DNA from: Aaosphaeria pasadenensis
Taxonomy: Eukaryota; Ascomycota; Dothideomycetes; Pleosporales
Direction: 5' to 3'
DNA length: 64,000 nt
NCBI GenBank assembly: GCA_022813625.1
Contig: JAKLMB010000001.1
Coordinates: 1,302,001-1,366,000, forward strand
Positions 1 through 9,930 of this stretch are shown piece by piece. Made by a program: the position numbers and the translations under genes. Under the pieces are notes generated by a model. That model saw only the letters and a list, made by a program, of their open reading frames with translations, was not told where the DNA came from and searched no databases. Position 1 is the stretch's first letter, and every line of letters begins with the position of its first letter.

Positions 1-57
1 GATGCTTTCGTGATGTTTTCACGCATTTGGTGGCATGCGTTCGCTCGCATGAATGCT

Positions 58-777
58 TCAATCAACATCCTCGCCATAGTCGTCGGCAAGAGCCCTGCCG
101 TATCCGCCACGTCCAGGATCGTATTCCTGGCGGTACTCATCGCGCACTTGGCCGCCGGATTTTCCACGTCTGTGATAATTAGCGTACGTAATGCGCCAAT
201 ATATATCTTCCACATACCCGTATTGTCTGCCCTCGGCGAAACCCTCGTCCAGATCGGTTCGGATTATCCGCTCGTCGAGCTTCGTGCCTCCGATGTACTT
301 CATGCAGTCGAGTGCATCCTGATGTGTGTAATATTCGACGAAGCAGAATCCACACGGGGTCTTCTGGAACCTGTCGAGGCCCATGACCAGGCGCTTGATC
401 TCGCCGCACCTGTAAGTGGCCCTTGTCAGTCGTTTTCGTACGATTCTCGCATCTGGGGATGCACTCACTTGGAGAAAAGCTCGTGGATTTGCTCCTCGGT
501 GGTGTAGAATGACCTGGACCAGTCTGTCAGTGAAGTGGATGGAGCAACCGGAGAGTGTGACGGACAGGTTTCCGACGTAGAGTGTAGTCGCATCCTTTAG
601 CTTCTCCATGAGGTCCGGCTCTGGCTCCTCCTCATCGCGGCGCCTACGTCGGTTCTTGATTCCCGGTCAGTATATGTAGTTCCTCGAAGTGTATTCGTTC
701 GGCTTGTTACACACTTTGCTCGAAGCGTATGAGCTTGGCTGGTCAAGCCGCTGAACTGTAGACCGGTTAGGAGACAT
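58..777 (-). CDS. CBC2: nuclear cap-binding complex small subunit (CBP20)
   Basis: Binds the 7-methylguanosine cap of nuclear RNA together with the large subunit CBP80, for splicing and export. Five exons were read on the minus strand: 777-715, 654-566, 513-469, 409-218 and 169-58, giving 166 aa, close to the usual 155-180 aa. The introns are 60, 52, 59 and 48 bp, all GT..AG, and the joined frame restores the family sequence across every junction. The RRM is visible: RNP2 as LYVGNL, RNP1 as CGFCFVEY, then the conserved DERIIRTD and [19 protein letters not shown] tail that contacts the cap. The start at 777 is chosen because exon 1 gives the [12 protein letters not shown] N-terminus and joins in frame to the [10 protein letters not shown] basic-acidic stretch. 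The gene is divergent from the nucleoporin gene. Identity is near certain; the exact first exon is slightly less so. Confidence 0.93.
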
Positions 778-1101
778 TGTTGGCTAAAGCCCCGTAGATA
801 AAGGTAGTTTGATATAGCTTGCTATCAATTACGATCTTGGCTATAGGTTGCGCGAGTAGGTTTCGCAGGTGAGTATAAGTGAGGGAGAGTGTAAATAATA
901 TTTAGGATCGACTAAGAGTGAAGCTCGAAGCTACCTGGTCAACGCGCCGAGGTTTTTCCGAACAACGCGCCCATGCACGCGAATCTTTGACATACAGCTT
1001 CTTAGCCAATAAGTTTGTCTTGCTTCCAAGACAGAGCATTGCGGCTCTTCTATTGCCCTTCTTCCACGAAACAACCCACCTGCACTTCCGCCCCGCCGAT
1101 A
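778..1101. promoter_or_regulatory. shared divergent promoter region of CBC2 and NUP82
   Basis: 324 bp lie between the CBP20 start and the Nup82 start. No ORF with support was seen. It must hold both promoters and 5' leaders; no clear TATA box or CGG/CCAAT element stood out. Confidence 0.5.
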
Positions 1102-3684
1102 ATGCCGCGAATAATCAGCTATACGCCGCCATGGCTGATGCGACCTAGCTCCGGCTACCAGCTATTTGCGCCTAAACAGAGTACCAGCACCGCTCTGGTA
1201 CCAAAACAAGCTCCTGGAAAGCGAAAGACCATCGCGACGAGAGGGTCGGAGATATTCACGGCCGTGGGAACAGAGATACGTTGGGCGGACCTTGCAGCAT
1301 TGAAAGATGGCCTGGATTCGTCGCGGACATTGAAGCTCTCGGTTCCATTCCCTATAACACAGCTGGTCGTGTCACCCTACAACGACTACATAGCTGTGGC
1401 TACCTCGCACACGATCCATGTAGCAATTCTACCAGACTCGAGCCTCTTACATTCCGACGATGATTCGCCAATCAAGCTGAAAGCTTTTCAAATTGGGCCA
1501 CTCGCACACGTTCGAGAAGAGTCACCGTTGGCTTCAGTGCTATGGCACCCGCTAGGATACCATGGTCGTTGCTTGGTTACAATAACTCAAGATGGAATTG
1601 TCCGCCTATGGGAGATCAATCGTACGGACCGGTCCAGTTTCGCCGAGCCGGCGCTCTCTGTCGACCTCAAGAAACTTGCCAATGCTGAGAACGATGAGGA
1701 CGATCTCAGCGCGTCGAAGCTTGGTGCTACAAAAGGCTTCTCGCCAGATTCATTTGAGCTCGAAGTGGCGTCCGCCTGCTTCGGCGACTTTCCTGAGCAA
1801 GAGGGTGTCCATGGCTGGGCGCCGATGACGCTGTGGGTTGCTATGGTTGAAGGGGATCTCTATGCCCTGTGTCCGTTGCTTCCTAGCAAGTGGCAGTTGG
1901 TAGAGGCCGATTCCTCCAATACCATCATGGAGACATTGGCAACTTCAATCAATGTTGCCCATGAAGACTCTCAAGAGAATAAGGATACGCCAGCTGAAGA
2001 TGTTGAGACGGCCCAGAAGCAGCTATCGTGGCTCTCTGATATCATTTACTCAGAACCTTTTCAAGAGGTAACACCTTTCGGAGAGTCTATAAAGGTGTAT
2101 ACACGGCCTGATAGTGTTCCCGCTGTTCCGTTGCTCCAGGGTCCTTTTTCAATCTCATCACAGGGTTTGGATGATTTCGAACTTACCGATCTTATCGTAT
2201 TTTCTCTGAAAACATTCACGGATGGAGAGGATGGGGAGCCGGCAGAAGGCTTGCCTGCTGCGGTAGTGTGTATTCTTACAGATACTGCAAAAGTACACAT
2301 ATGCTTGGATTTGGAGGGAATTGTAGGACGTTGGTTGCCTTCCGCAACAGTAAGTGATGCAATCACTTTGCAAAGACCCCCTGCTAACGTTTACAAGGAC
2401 GACTTTTCTGCCTCCAACCCCGTTGAGCATAACCTCGTTCTACTGGAGACCCTTGTCTTGACCAAGGAAGAAACTTCTACCTACAGCCAGAGCATTACCA
2501 CAGATGTACACACGGATTTCTCGTTCTTCGTGTCTCATCCTAGCGGTATTTTTTATATTTCTCTTGAATCGTGGGTCCGTAATCTCGAGGAAGAACTCGC
2601 CAATCCGCAGAGCGAAGGGATGCAGTTCCGCCTAACGCGCATGTTGGATTCTGCCACCACTCACTTGGAACTCTGCCTGCCGCGACCTGCAAGCAACAGT
2701 GGAGCAGCAGTTCCAGATAATGCGACTTCATGCATTGCAATTGAGGATGGCAATATTGGATACTTCCTCCTCACAACATTCGATAATGAGCCTCATGCTG
2801 TTATCCTAGACGCACCGGAAGATGGCATGCCTACAGAAGAGCAACTTGCAGAATACATGGAAGTCGGCACGCTTCCAATGCAGACACGCCCTGCGTACCA
2901 GCCTCCCAAAGAGCTATACGAGCCACTGCAGTCCGTAGCTGGATTAGACAAACTCATTCCACAACGACATCGGGCTAGTCTGAAGGAGGAGATTCGCTTG
3001 TCCCCGGCCAACCTGAACATATTGATGGACGTCCACCGGGTACTGAGTGATGACACGCAGAAGCTCCAACGCGCAGTTGCAGACCTATTCAGACGCTGCC
3101 AGCGTCTGCAGGATGAATACCGGGACCAGATCTTCCGAACAAGTCAAGCAATGACAAACATAGAGGCTGTCACAGGTAATGATGGGACTGATTCGAACGG
3201 GGAGGTGAACGAACACTCCGCTGCTAAGATCGATGAGCGCTTGGAGAGGGTCAAGTCTCGCCAAGAGGAGATCAATGCAAGATATGAGGCGATTAGAAGG
3301 AAGATGGCATCGGTTGGAGGGTCGGAACTGAGCGAAAAAGAGGCCGGACTGGTGGAAGAGTTGCAAGTGATGGAACGCAGCCTAGATCCCAGCGCGCAGA
3401 CATTGACAGACGATGCCGACGGTAGCGACATCCCAGCATGGCAGCGTCTAGAGAAAATCAAGCAACTCAAGAAGACCCTCACGAAACAAGCCGAGCAGAC
3501 ATTGAGCGCGATACAGGAGCAACGGGCGGCTGGTGACACTGGAGTGAAGGTGCCATCACACTCTCGCAAGCAGGAGAACGAACAGATCGAAGCACTGCTT
3601 CAGCGCGAGACGGCCCTGGTAGAGGCGGCTACAAATCGACTAAGGAGCTTGGGAGTATCAATACCTCAGGTCGAGGGGAATTAA
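1102..3684 (+). CDS. NUP82: nucleoporin Nup82
   Basis: Component of the cytoplasmic-side mRNA export platform of the nuclear pore, which in fungi anchors Nup159 and Nsp1. The reading frame is a single exon of 860 aa. An upstream in-frame ATG at 1015 exists, but the start at 1102 is preferred because it gives the family N-terminus MPRIISYTPPWL. The first ~560 residues look like a beta-propeller (repeated short hydrophobic strands, WHPLGYHGRCLVTITQDGIVRLW near residues 155-180). The last ~240 residues are charged and heptad-like, with long E/K/Q/R helices from about residue 640 onward, matching the coiled-coil that holds the Nup82 complex together. No frameshift or internal stop. Family assignment is by recognition of the N-terminus plus propeller/coiled-coil layout. 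Confidence 0.85.
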   Translation: MPRIISYTPPWLMRPSSGYQLFAPKQSTSTALVPKQAPGKRKTIATRGSEIFTAVGTEIRWADLAALKDGLDSSRTLKLSVPFPITQLVVSPYNDYIAVATSHTIHVAILPDSSLLHSDDDSPIKLKAFQIGPLAHVREESPLASVLWHPLGYHGRCLVTITQDGIVRLWEINRTDRSSFAEPALSVDLKKLANAENDEDDLSASKLGATKGFSPDSFELEVASACFGDFPEQEGVHGWAPMTLWVAMVEGDLYALCPLLPSKWQLVEADSSNTIMETLATSINVAHEDSQENKDTPAEDVETAQKQLSWLSDIIYSEPFQEVTPFGESIKVYTRPDSVPAVPLLQGPFSISSQGLDDFELTDLIVFSLKTFTDGEDGEPAEGLPAAVVCILTDTAKVHICLDLEGIVGRWLPSATVSDAITLQRPPANVYKDDFSASNPVEHNLVLLETLVLTKEETSTYSQSITTDVHTDFSFFVSHPSGIFYISLESWVRNLEEELANPQSEGMQFRLTRMLDSATTHLELCLPRPASNSGAAVPDNATSCIAIEDGNIGYFLLTTFDNEPHAVILDAPEDGMPTEEQLAEYMEVGTLPMQTRPAYQPPKELYEPLQSVAGLDKLIPQRHRASLKEEIRLSPANLNILMDVHRVLSDDTQKLQRAVADLFRRCQRLQDEYRDQIFRTSQAMTNIEAVTGNDGTDSNGEVNEHSAAKIDERLERVKSRQEEINARYEAIRRKMASVGGSELSEKEAGLVEELQVMERSLDPSAQTLTDDADGSDIPAWQRLEKIKQLKKTLTKQAEQTLSAIQEQRAAGDTGVKVPSHSRKQENEQIEALLQRETALVEAATNRLRSLGVSIPQVEGN

Positions 3685-5903
3685 ATCATCTTTTGCGCAT
3701 GTATTGGGTGCGTTTGCAGCGACAACTTTCAGGGTCAAGATTTTGCGCAAAGAAAGACTATCTGATAACTACTCAGGTAGATAACTCCGCGAGGAAGTCT
3801 TGCCGGGTTTGTACAGTACATATCAATCCTCGAAATCAATTATTATATTTATTCGAAACTATTACACGATATCTCTTAACTCTCATGCGTACGATTTGCC
3901 TAGAGAGGCGAACAGAAAATGTGCACATGGGAAAACGATTGATGCTCAATGATCGATATTCCACGTCTGCCCGGCGCAATTCTTCCATTACAGCCCTACG
4001 ATTAATCACTCACGATAACGTCAATAAGCAGCAATGACAAAATGTGTGAGGGGTTCCAGACCGAAGGCATCGAGTCCCACGATTCTACCTTCTCTAATTC
4101 GCTCAGCCCGCTCCTCTCCCCATGGACAATATTTACCAGGGGTGCGGGAAACACCAACCGCCGAATTAGCGGGGGCAAGCGTCAGCTCGTCACATCTGCC
4201 ATTGACAAGCAATCTCGCTGCAGGCATTATTGCATGCAAATACTGCATGCATTGATATGCGATTGGGGCTGCAGTGCAGTGCACTATCTTAAGGCATTTG
4301 ATATATTAATGTGAATTCCCCAAGCGAGAGTGATCCGGCGAGATGGAAGGTTAGGGCTGAACGAGAAGGGGGAGGGCGTGGAAACGCAATTAGCTACGGC
4401 TCTGCGTTTGATTATGACGGTGATGTGAAGGTTGTCTTTTAAGGCAGTCGATGATGTTAAACGATGATGGCACAACATGATGCTTTTTTAGACGGAACAA
4501 GGCAATGCACGTCTGACTGTGCCCCTCGGATGCTTTCCCATAACAGAACGGTACCATCGCTTTGGGATGCAAAGGTGACGGGGCAAAAGATGGAAAGCAG
4601 AAAGGCACAAGCATTTACTTGTGTAGAGCAGACCGATGGGGCAGCTCTGGATTGCAGGCGTAGGCGCCTAAATGAGTTGGTCAATGGAGAATCGATGTGC
4701 TAAATTCATCGTTAGCAGAGTCCCAGTTTGGAGGTGATAAGTATGAAGGCGGCACAGTTGGCTTTATATCACGCTGGCATCACATCAGTATCATGGGATA
4801 CGCGCACTTAGACGCTGCTGTCCTGGCGATCTTTCCACGATGACAATTGGAAAAGAACGGAAACTACTGAAAGGCGTTGAAGATTGATGATGGGGATGGT
4901 GGTGTGGAGGGTTACAATACAGGAGTTGGGCGCTTAGAGTGGAGTCTCTTGGGAATTGCCGACGAGTCGAGTTGCGAAGAGCGTACAAGCAGCAGTGACT
5001 AGTGCAATAATGCCTTCGCACCTTGGGGATACTTTACAAAGGTTATTGGGGCGATTGGGGGCCCTGCAAAGACCATCACATCGTTCACATTGCTCGCATC
5101 CACCCCTCGAGCCAATCACAAGGGTAAAGTCCTTGGGAGGAAGAACATGCACAACCAAACAACCAACTAGACTCGACTACACTCCAACCTTCTTTTACGA
5201 GAGGCGAAGCTACCGTGCCACGCTCTGGTCCGGCCGCACCTTGGGGCATCGAGAAAGGATCCGCCTCCCGTCCGAGGGCCCTGGCATTCGCGCCGCTCAA
5301 TGGTGGAAGACCCTGGCGACTTCAATATCCTGGGCATATCCTCATCCTCCACTGATTGGACCTTTCACCTAACAAATACTTGCAAGACCAAGCTTACATG
5401 CGTATTGCTCCAGCCATTCGACGCCGTTCTGGCTCTTCCTGGCTCTTCCTGGCCCTTCCTGGCTCGTCCCTTGTGGAGCAGTCTAGAGAGGCGCACCCTC
5501 TTTTCGACAGATCAGTAGGGTCGCACGAGGCAGAGATGCAGATGGCGCACTGCCGCCGCGCCGCAGGCCCAAGAGAAGAGGAGGGAAGCATGAACCCAAT
5601 TTAAGTGCTGATGCCCCCGCCACTCGCCCGTGGAAAGACCATTTGATTGTATCTATCTGTTGCTCTGTCTGCTAGAGTATTCGTCGTTGCTTAGCTGCAC
5701 TGCTACCACTTCTACCAACACCAGTGCCACCGTGACCTACACACCCTTCAACTCCTTTGTTGTTGTCTATTGTAGAAGATACCACTTGCACCCACGTTGA
5801 AAGGACATTTAAGGGCACTATAGACAGTCTGCTTCCTTTGGAATCCTCATCCTCCCTGTCGTCTCACTTTCCGCTGTCATCAGCTACGCCGCCGTCTCGC
5901 AAC
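3685..5903. other. gene-free stretch between NUP82 and the BIM1-like gene
   Basis: About 2.2 kb with only short overlapping ORFs on both strands, none with recognisable protein features or a signal peptide. It holds a short 10-bp tandem repeat at 5431-5470 and a T/C-rich leader before the BIM1-like start. Nothing else was identified. Confidence 0.5.
5431..5470. repeat. 10-bp tandem repeat (GGCTCTTCCT), four copies
   Basis: Two perfect copies of GGCTCTTCCT are followed by GGCCCTTCCT and GGCTCGTCCC. It lies about 430 bp upstream of the BIM1-like gene start. Confidence 0.8.
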
Positions 5904-6835
5904 ATGTTTCGTTTCACAGAGCTCGTATTCCTCGTCGCCAGCTGGTCGTCGCTTGTCTCTGCACACACCGTCATTGTGTATCCAGGATGGAGGGGAAATA
6001 ACATCATGACGAATGGCACCGAGTCACCTACGGACCCATCAATTAAACCCGGATCGCTAGGAATCAATTATGACAATGGAACTCTAGGATTCCCCTATGG
6101 CATGCAGTGGATGTATCCTTGTACGTTGTACCGCACCCCAGAACCGGGCTTGTGCTGCCGCTCGATTCGTTTCTCTCTCTTTTCTTGTTGTTCAGACGAG
6201 TAACAATATTTAAAAATGACATGAAACTGACTTTGTGCTCAGGTGGTGGCATGCCGACATCGACAAATCGCACAAAGTGGCCACTACAGGGAGGAGCCAT
6301 CTCAATCCAACCCGGCTGGTTCCCCGGCCATTCGCTCGCACAGTTCTACATCAATATGGGCTTCGGCAATGAGCCACTCAACTACTCGCACGCTATGCTG
6401 CCTGTCTTTCAAATCACAGGTCCTGCGAACGTCCAATACAATGGCTCGTTCTGTCTGCCTCAAGTACCTCTGCCAGCAAATTACACGCCTTCGATCGGCG
6501 ACAACGCAACGATTCAAGTCATCGAGTTGGCGCAACACGGTGCCGCGCTTTACAATGTACGTTCCGTCTCACAAAGTCAAAATGAAAAGAATAGTAGTTA
6601 TACTAACAATTCACGTAAATAGTGCGCTGACATCACCTTCGCTGATCCCAAAGACGTCCCTGAAGTAAATTCTTCAAATTGCTTTAACTCGACCCAAGAA
6701 AACGAGCGCATCGGCTTCCAACTCCTGTACGCGACCACCAGCTCGCCTGCGAACCGGGCTATTGTCGTTAATGCTTTCGCCGCAATTGCGGTGCCAATCA
6801 TGCTCATGGCCGGTTTCTGGACGACCTACTTATAA
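5904..6835 (+). CDS. BIM1-like (X325, LPMO-like) GPI-anchored copper-acquisition protein
   Basis: Secreted, cell-surface copper-binding protein of the LPMO-like X325/BIM1 family; in Cryptococcus the relative Bim1 helps copper uptake. Exons 5904-6120, 6243-6556 and 6623-6835 (introns 122 and 66 bp) give 247 aa. A signal peptide of about 20 aa ends at SLVSA, leaving His as the first mature residue (HTVIVYPGWRGN). This is the N-terminal His of the copper brace. The join at intron 1 restores MYPCGGGMPTSTNRT, a family signature. Several N-x-S/T glycosylation sites follow, then a hydrophobic C-terminal tail (AFAAIAVPIMLMAGFW) expected of a GPI signal. The ATG at 5757 in the same frame is in the leader and is not favoured. 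Copper binding is inferred from the family. Confidence 0.88.
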
Positions 6836-8193
6836 AACAAATCACAAGACGACTCTTTTTAATAATCGCAATTTTTCCATTTCATTAATCTATCTTATTG
6901 GAGGCCAAATGCGTTCACACGGCCAACGGCGTTTTACAGTCTGAGATATCCCAAGCGATCCCAATCCCTTTATTTTCATCCATACTCTGTACATCATCAT
7001 CGTCTAAGACGAATCTTTCGGTCTTTTGGGATACTCGAGACGAGCGCAGATATCTCGACTTCGGAAGGCAATGAAACGGGCTTCAACTCATCACGAGGTG
7101 GAAATCCAACGATAGGGATCTTCTGGTCAGGGGCAATTTTGGAAAAAAACCAGACAAATGTCGCAGCGGGCCTACAGCGTCCATCTTGTACATTATCCAA
7201 CCGCTACTGCTGCTACAGGTTTTGCCCAGCTTGTCTTGACTGGAAGGTTCCCAAGTACTGTATACCCGAACGAATGATTTACACATATCTATCTAATGAC
7301 AAGACCGTTAAAAAGTTCATTTGTTTCCAATCCCCTCACTGCATGTTCAACACGCCTATTGCTCGGATTCACATACCATCCTATTAACAACAGGTAACCC
7401 CACCCCCTACCTGATCACTATTCTCCACCTTCGTCCTCCTTTTGACCACCGCAAAGTGTCCAAGAATTGTAAACAATCCCATCACTCCCATCGCACGTCC
7501 TTCAAAATCCCCACTCCACCCTCGGAGACTTTCCCCACCATATCACAAGCCATCACCTTCAACACGCGGTACTCCGCAAAGCCAAGCTTCTCAACTTTCT
7601 TCTACACTTGTTATCGCTGATCCTTTTCAAACATCAAGTATCGCTCGCGCCGTAGATACGCGTGAGAATTTAGTGGCTATATGGGCTGCTTATGTTTTGG
7701 TGGGAAAGTGGTTGGAGGTGAGAATATAGGATGATGCCAAGAAGGGGTTAGGGTTTGGTGTACCGCTGGATGAGCGTGAGTGTGGTGGAAACTACAATGC
7801 TCAAAGGTGCGGGATGAAAGTCATTCATGATATGTATGGGTTTGGGGGTGGACAGGTCATTTTGCAAGGTGTTGGAACTGTGTTTTCCTGATGGTGTGAT
7901 GTTGTGTTTTCATATAGTATTATCCCATGTACGGAGTCTGGAGGGATGGCAATTGCACTACATTATGTCGAGGTAGTAATTGTGTTAAGAAAGGAATTAA
8001 TGCTCGCAAGGTGCAATGACAGAGTTTAGATGCGATTAATGAGCTAAGGTGGATTCATTACCAAGTGATTTTTCTAGTTTTTTGCGGCATTTATACACAG
8101 CAGCATCGTAATCGAAAGCTCCTTGCTTAGAAAGATCATAGTCACCATTGGGGATTTCGACACGGTGATCCAGACTCCTATCGTAGACTGTTC
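6836..8193. other. gene-free stretch downstream of the BIM1-like gene
   Basis: About 1.36 kb. Small ORFs at 7139-7729 have no recognisable features. It probably contains the two 3' UTRs of the convergent BIM1-like and SRR1-like genes. Nothing else seen. Confidence 0.45.
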
Positions 8194-9145
8194 TCATTGA
8201 ATCGCGCTCTTTGCCATCTTCTGAACCAACTCTTCGACTCCCACGCCTTTCTCTGTCTTCTTGCTAGACTCAGGGTTTCTCCAATAGATGACCAGTCCTT
8301 GTACTGAATCTGTAAACGCGTCACTCCCTGATCCATTCACCCTTGACATTTCTCTATCCCCCAGAAATGCACTTCCAATCTTTTCGCAGGTTTCTCTGGC
8401 AGCCTCGTTTTCTAGATTTCCAGCATAAATTTTGTAGTCATCGAGAACCTCATTGCCCACATACAACTCTGGGTCTTTGTCCTTGAGGAAAACTGGTAGA
8501 AGGAGGGTCCAATCAACGAAAGGCGCAAACACCAAAGTTTGCCTAGAGATATAATCTTCGATCGACTGTGTAACCGCTACGATGGGGTGGGGGAGGGAGG
8601 CTAGGAATTCCGTATCGAGGGGCGTGAATGCTGGTTCTTGTGCATAAAGCTTTATGTCTTCATTATCACGATCCTTTAGGACTACTACAATTCAGCCATG
8701 TATTCAATTGTGAGCATTCATCGAACACTTAAGTACACATACCGATCTTCAATACTGACATGAAGAAAACGAGCTGCCACATTGACCGGTATCGATTCTC
8801 CCAATCTATGCTGAGACTTCCTATCCCAATGCAAACAGCATTGTCTATATTCCAAACTCTCTTACTCAAAATATTCTTGAGGTTCTCAGCATATGCGCTC
8901 TCATCCCAGCGTTTCGTGAATTTATCTAACTCCTCTTGCAGCTTTTGTACCGTCAACCCCTCGACAGTCTGAGTCGGACGGGCGTGCTGGACTTTGTGCG
9001 CATTGCGATTCTTCCCCGCGCTCCTCCTTGAAGAAGATTTCGAGGTAGAAGTATGCGTTATCACAGTCCAGCCATCGTCTGCTTGGACTTGTTTCCGCTT
9101 TACGCGCTGGTGTTGCCGTGGGGTATCCGAAGTAGGCGCGCTCAT
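8194..9145 (-). CDS. SRR1-like domain protein
   Basis: Protein of the SRR1 family (named from plant Sensitivity to Red Light Reduced 1). The family occurs across eukaryotes; fungal members are of unknown function. Exon 1 is 9145-8743 and exon 2 is 8681-8194, with a 61-bp intron (GTATGT..TAG) at phase 1, giving 296 aa. The N-terminus is basic and low in complexity (KRKQ, SKSSSRR), followed by a helical segment (QKLQEELDKFTKRW). The SRR1 core contains CIGIGSLS, then after the junction KIVLKDRD, FTPLDTEFL and FAPFVDW, which are the family's typical blocks in order. Without the splice the frame would end right after the core begins, so the intron is well supported. Biochemical role not known. Confidence 0.8.
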
Positions 9146-9545
9146 GACAGTTCAATCGGCATCGTTCGGGTGCTCGCAAGGTTCAGGGCGTTTGGGGAGT
9201 GACGACCTGCATGGGCGCCTGGATATTGTGATGGCTGCTGCAACGTTGAGGCGTAGTATGCGAGTCTTAGCAGGATTTTGTTCAGGCGTCAAAGATTCGA
9301 CAATGGCGCGTAGTATGGCTCGGCTCTATCGATAAACTTAAGTCTCGGGAGGAAGCGAGAATCGCGGGGCGAGTGCGGGAGGGGCGCGGACTTTCGGAAG
9401 GCAAATTGCGATTTTCTTTTCTGCCTTTGCGCGCGAAATTGTCACGGAGTCTCGTGCGGTTCACTTGTATAACTTTTCGACACGCGTGGTCCTGGACGTC
9501 CTGTACTGAAAGCAACGTTCGACTACCCAACTGGATTCAGCGACC
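9146..9545. promoter_or_regulatory. divergent promoter region, SRR1-like and small MYND genes
   Basis: 400 bp between two divergent starts. Contains GC-rich patches around 9350-9440 but no element that can be named with confidence. Confidence 0.4.
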
Positions 9546-9930
9546 ATGGCGGAACCATCTTCCTCTACGACGGCCGAAAACACCAACACCGTGGAATCTC
9601 AAGACTCTTCATCAACATCCGCACCTGTCGTCCAGCCATCATGTGCCCAATGCAAAAAGACACCAGACTCGCTCAAGCAATGTCTCAAGTGCCATAGCGT
9701 ATCGTATTGCAACAGGGACTGCCAAAAAGCCCACTTCAAGACGCACAAGAAGGAATGCGCTGCCCTCGCCCAGGAGTACGTGAAGACACACGAACCGAAA
9801 ATGGCGAGTAGGGCACCACCACGGACGGGAGAGGCTAGGAGAGGGATCGGGAAATGGGAGGTATGTTTCATCAATCCTTAGGGGGAAATCCAGCATGGAG
9901 ACTAATTCGTTGATGTAGTATGATACATGA
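9546..9930 (+). CDS. small MYND-type zinc finger protein
   Basis: Exon 1 (9546-9860) and exon 2 (9919-9930), with a 58-bp GTATGT..TAG intron, give 108 aa. After a Ser/Thr-rich N-terminus, one complete MYND finger spans about residues 37-77: CAQCKK, then CLKCHSVSYCNRDCQ, then H-x3-H-x3-C. MYND fingers bind proline-rich partners. The frame stops only four codons into exon 2. Fungal relatives usually continue for another 50-100 residues, and the frame directly after the TGA stays open for 33 more codons (to a TAA at 10012-10014). This copy may therefore be truncated by a recent stop, or exon 2 may be spliced differently. The finger is certain; the C-terminus is not. Confidence 0.7.
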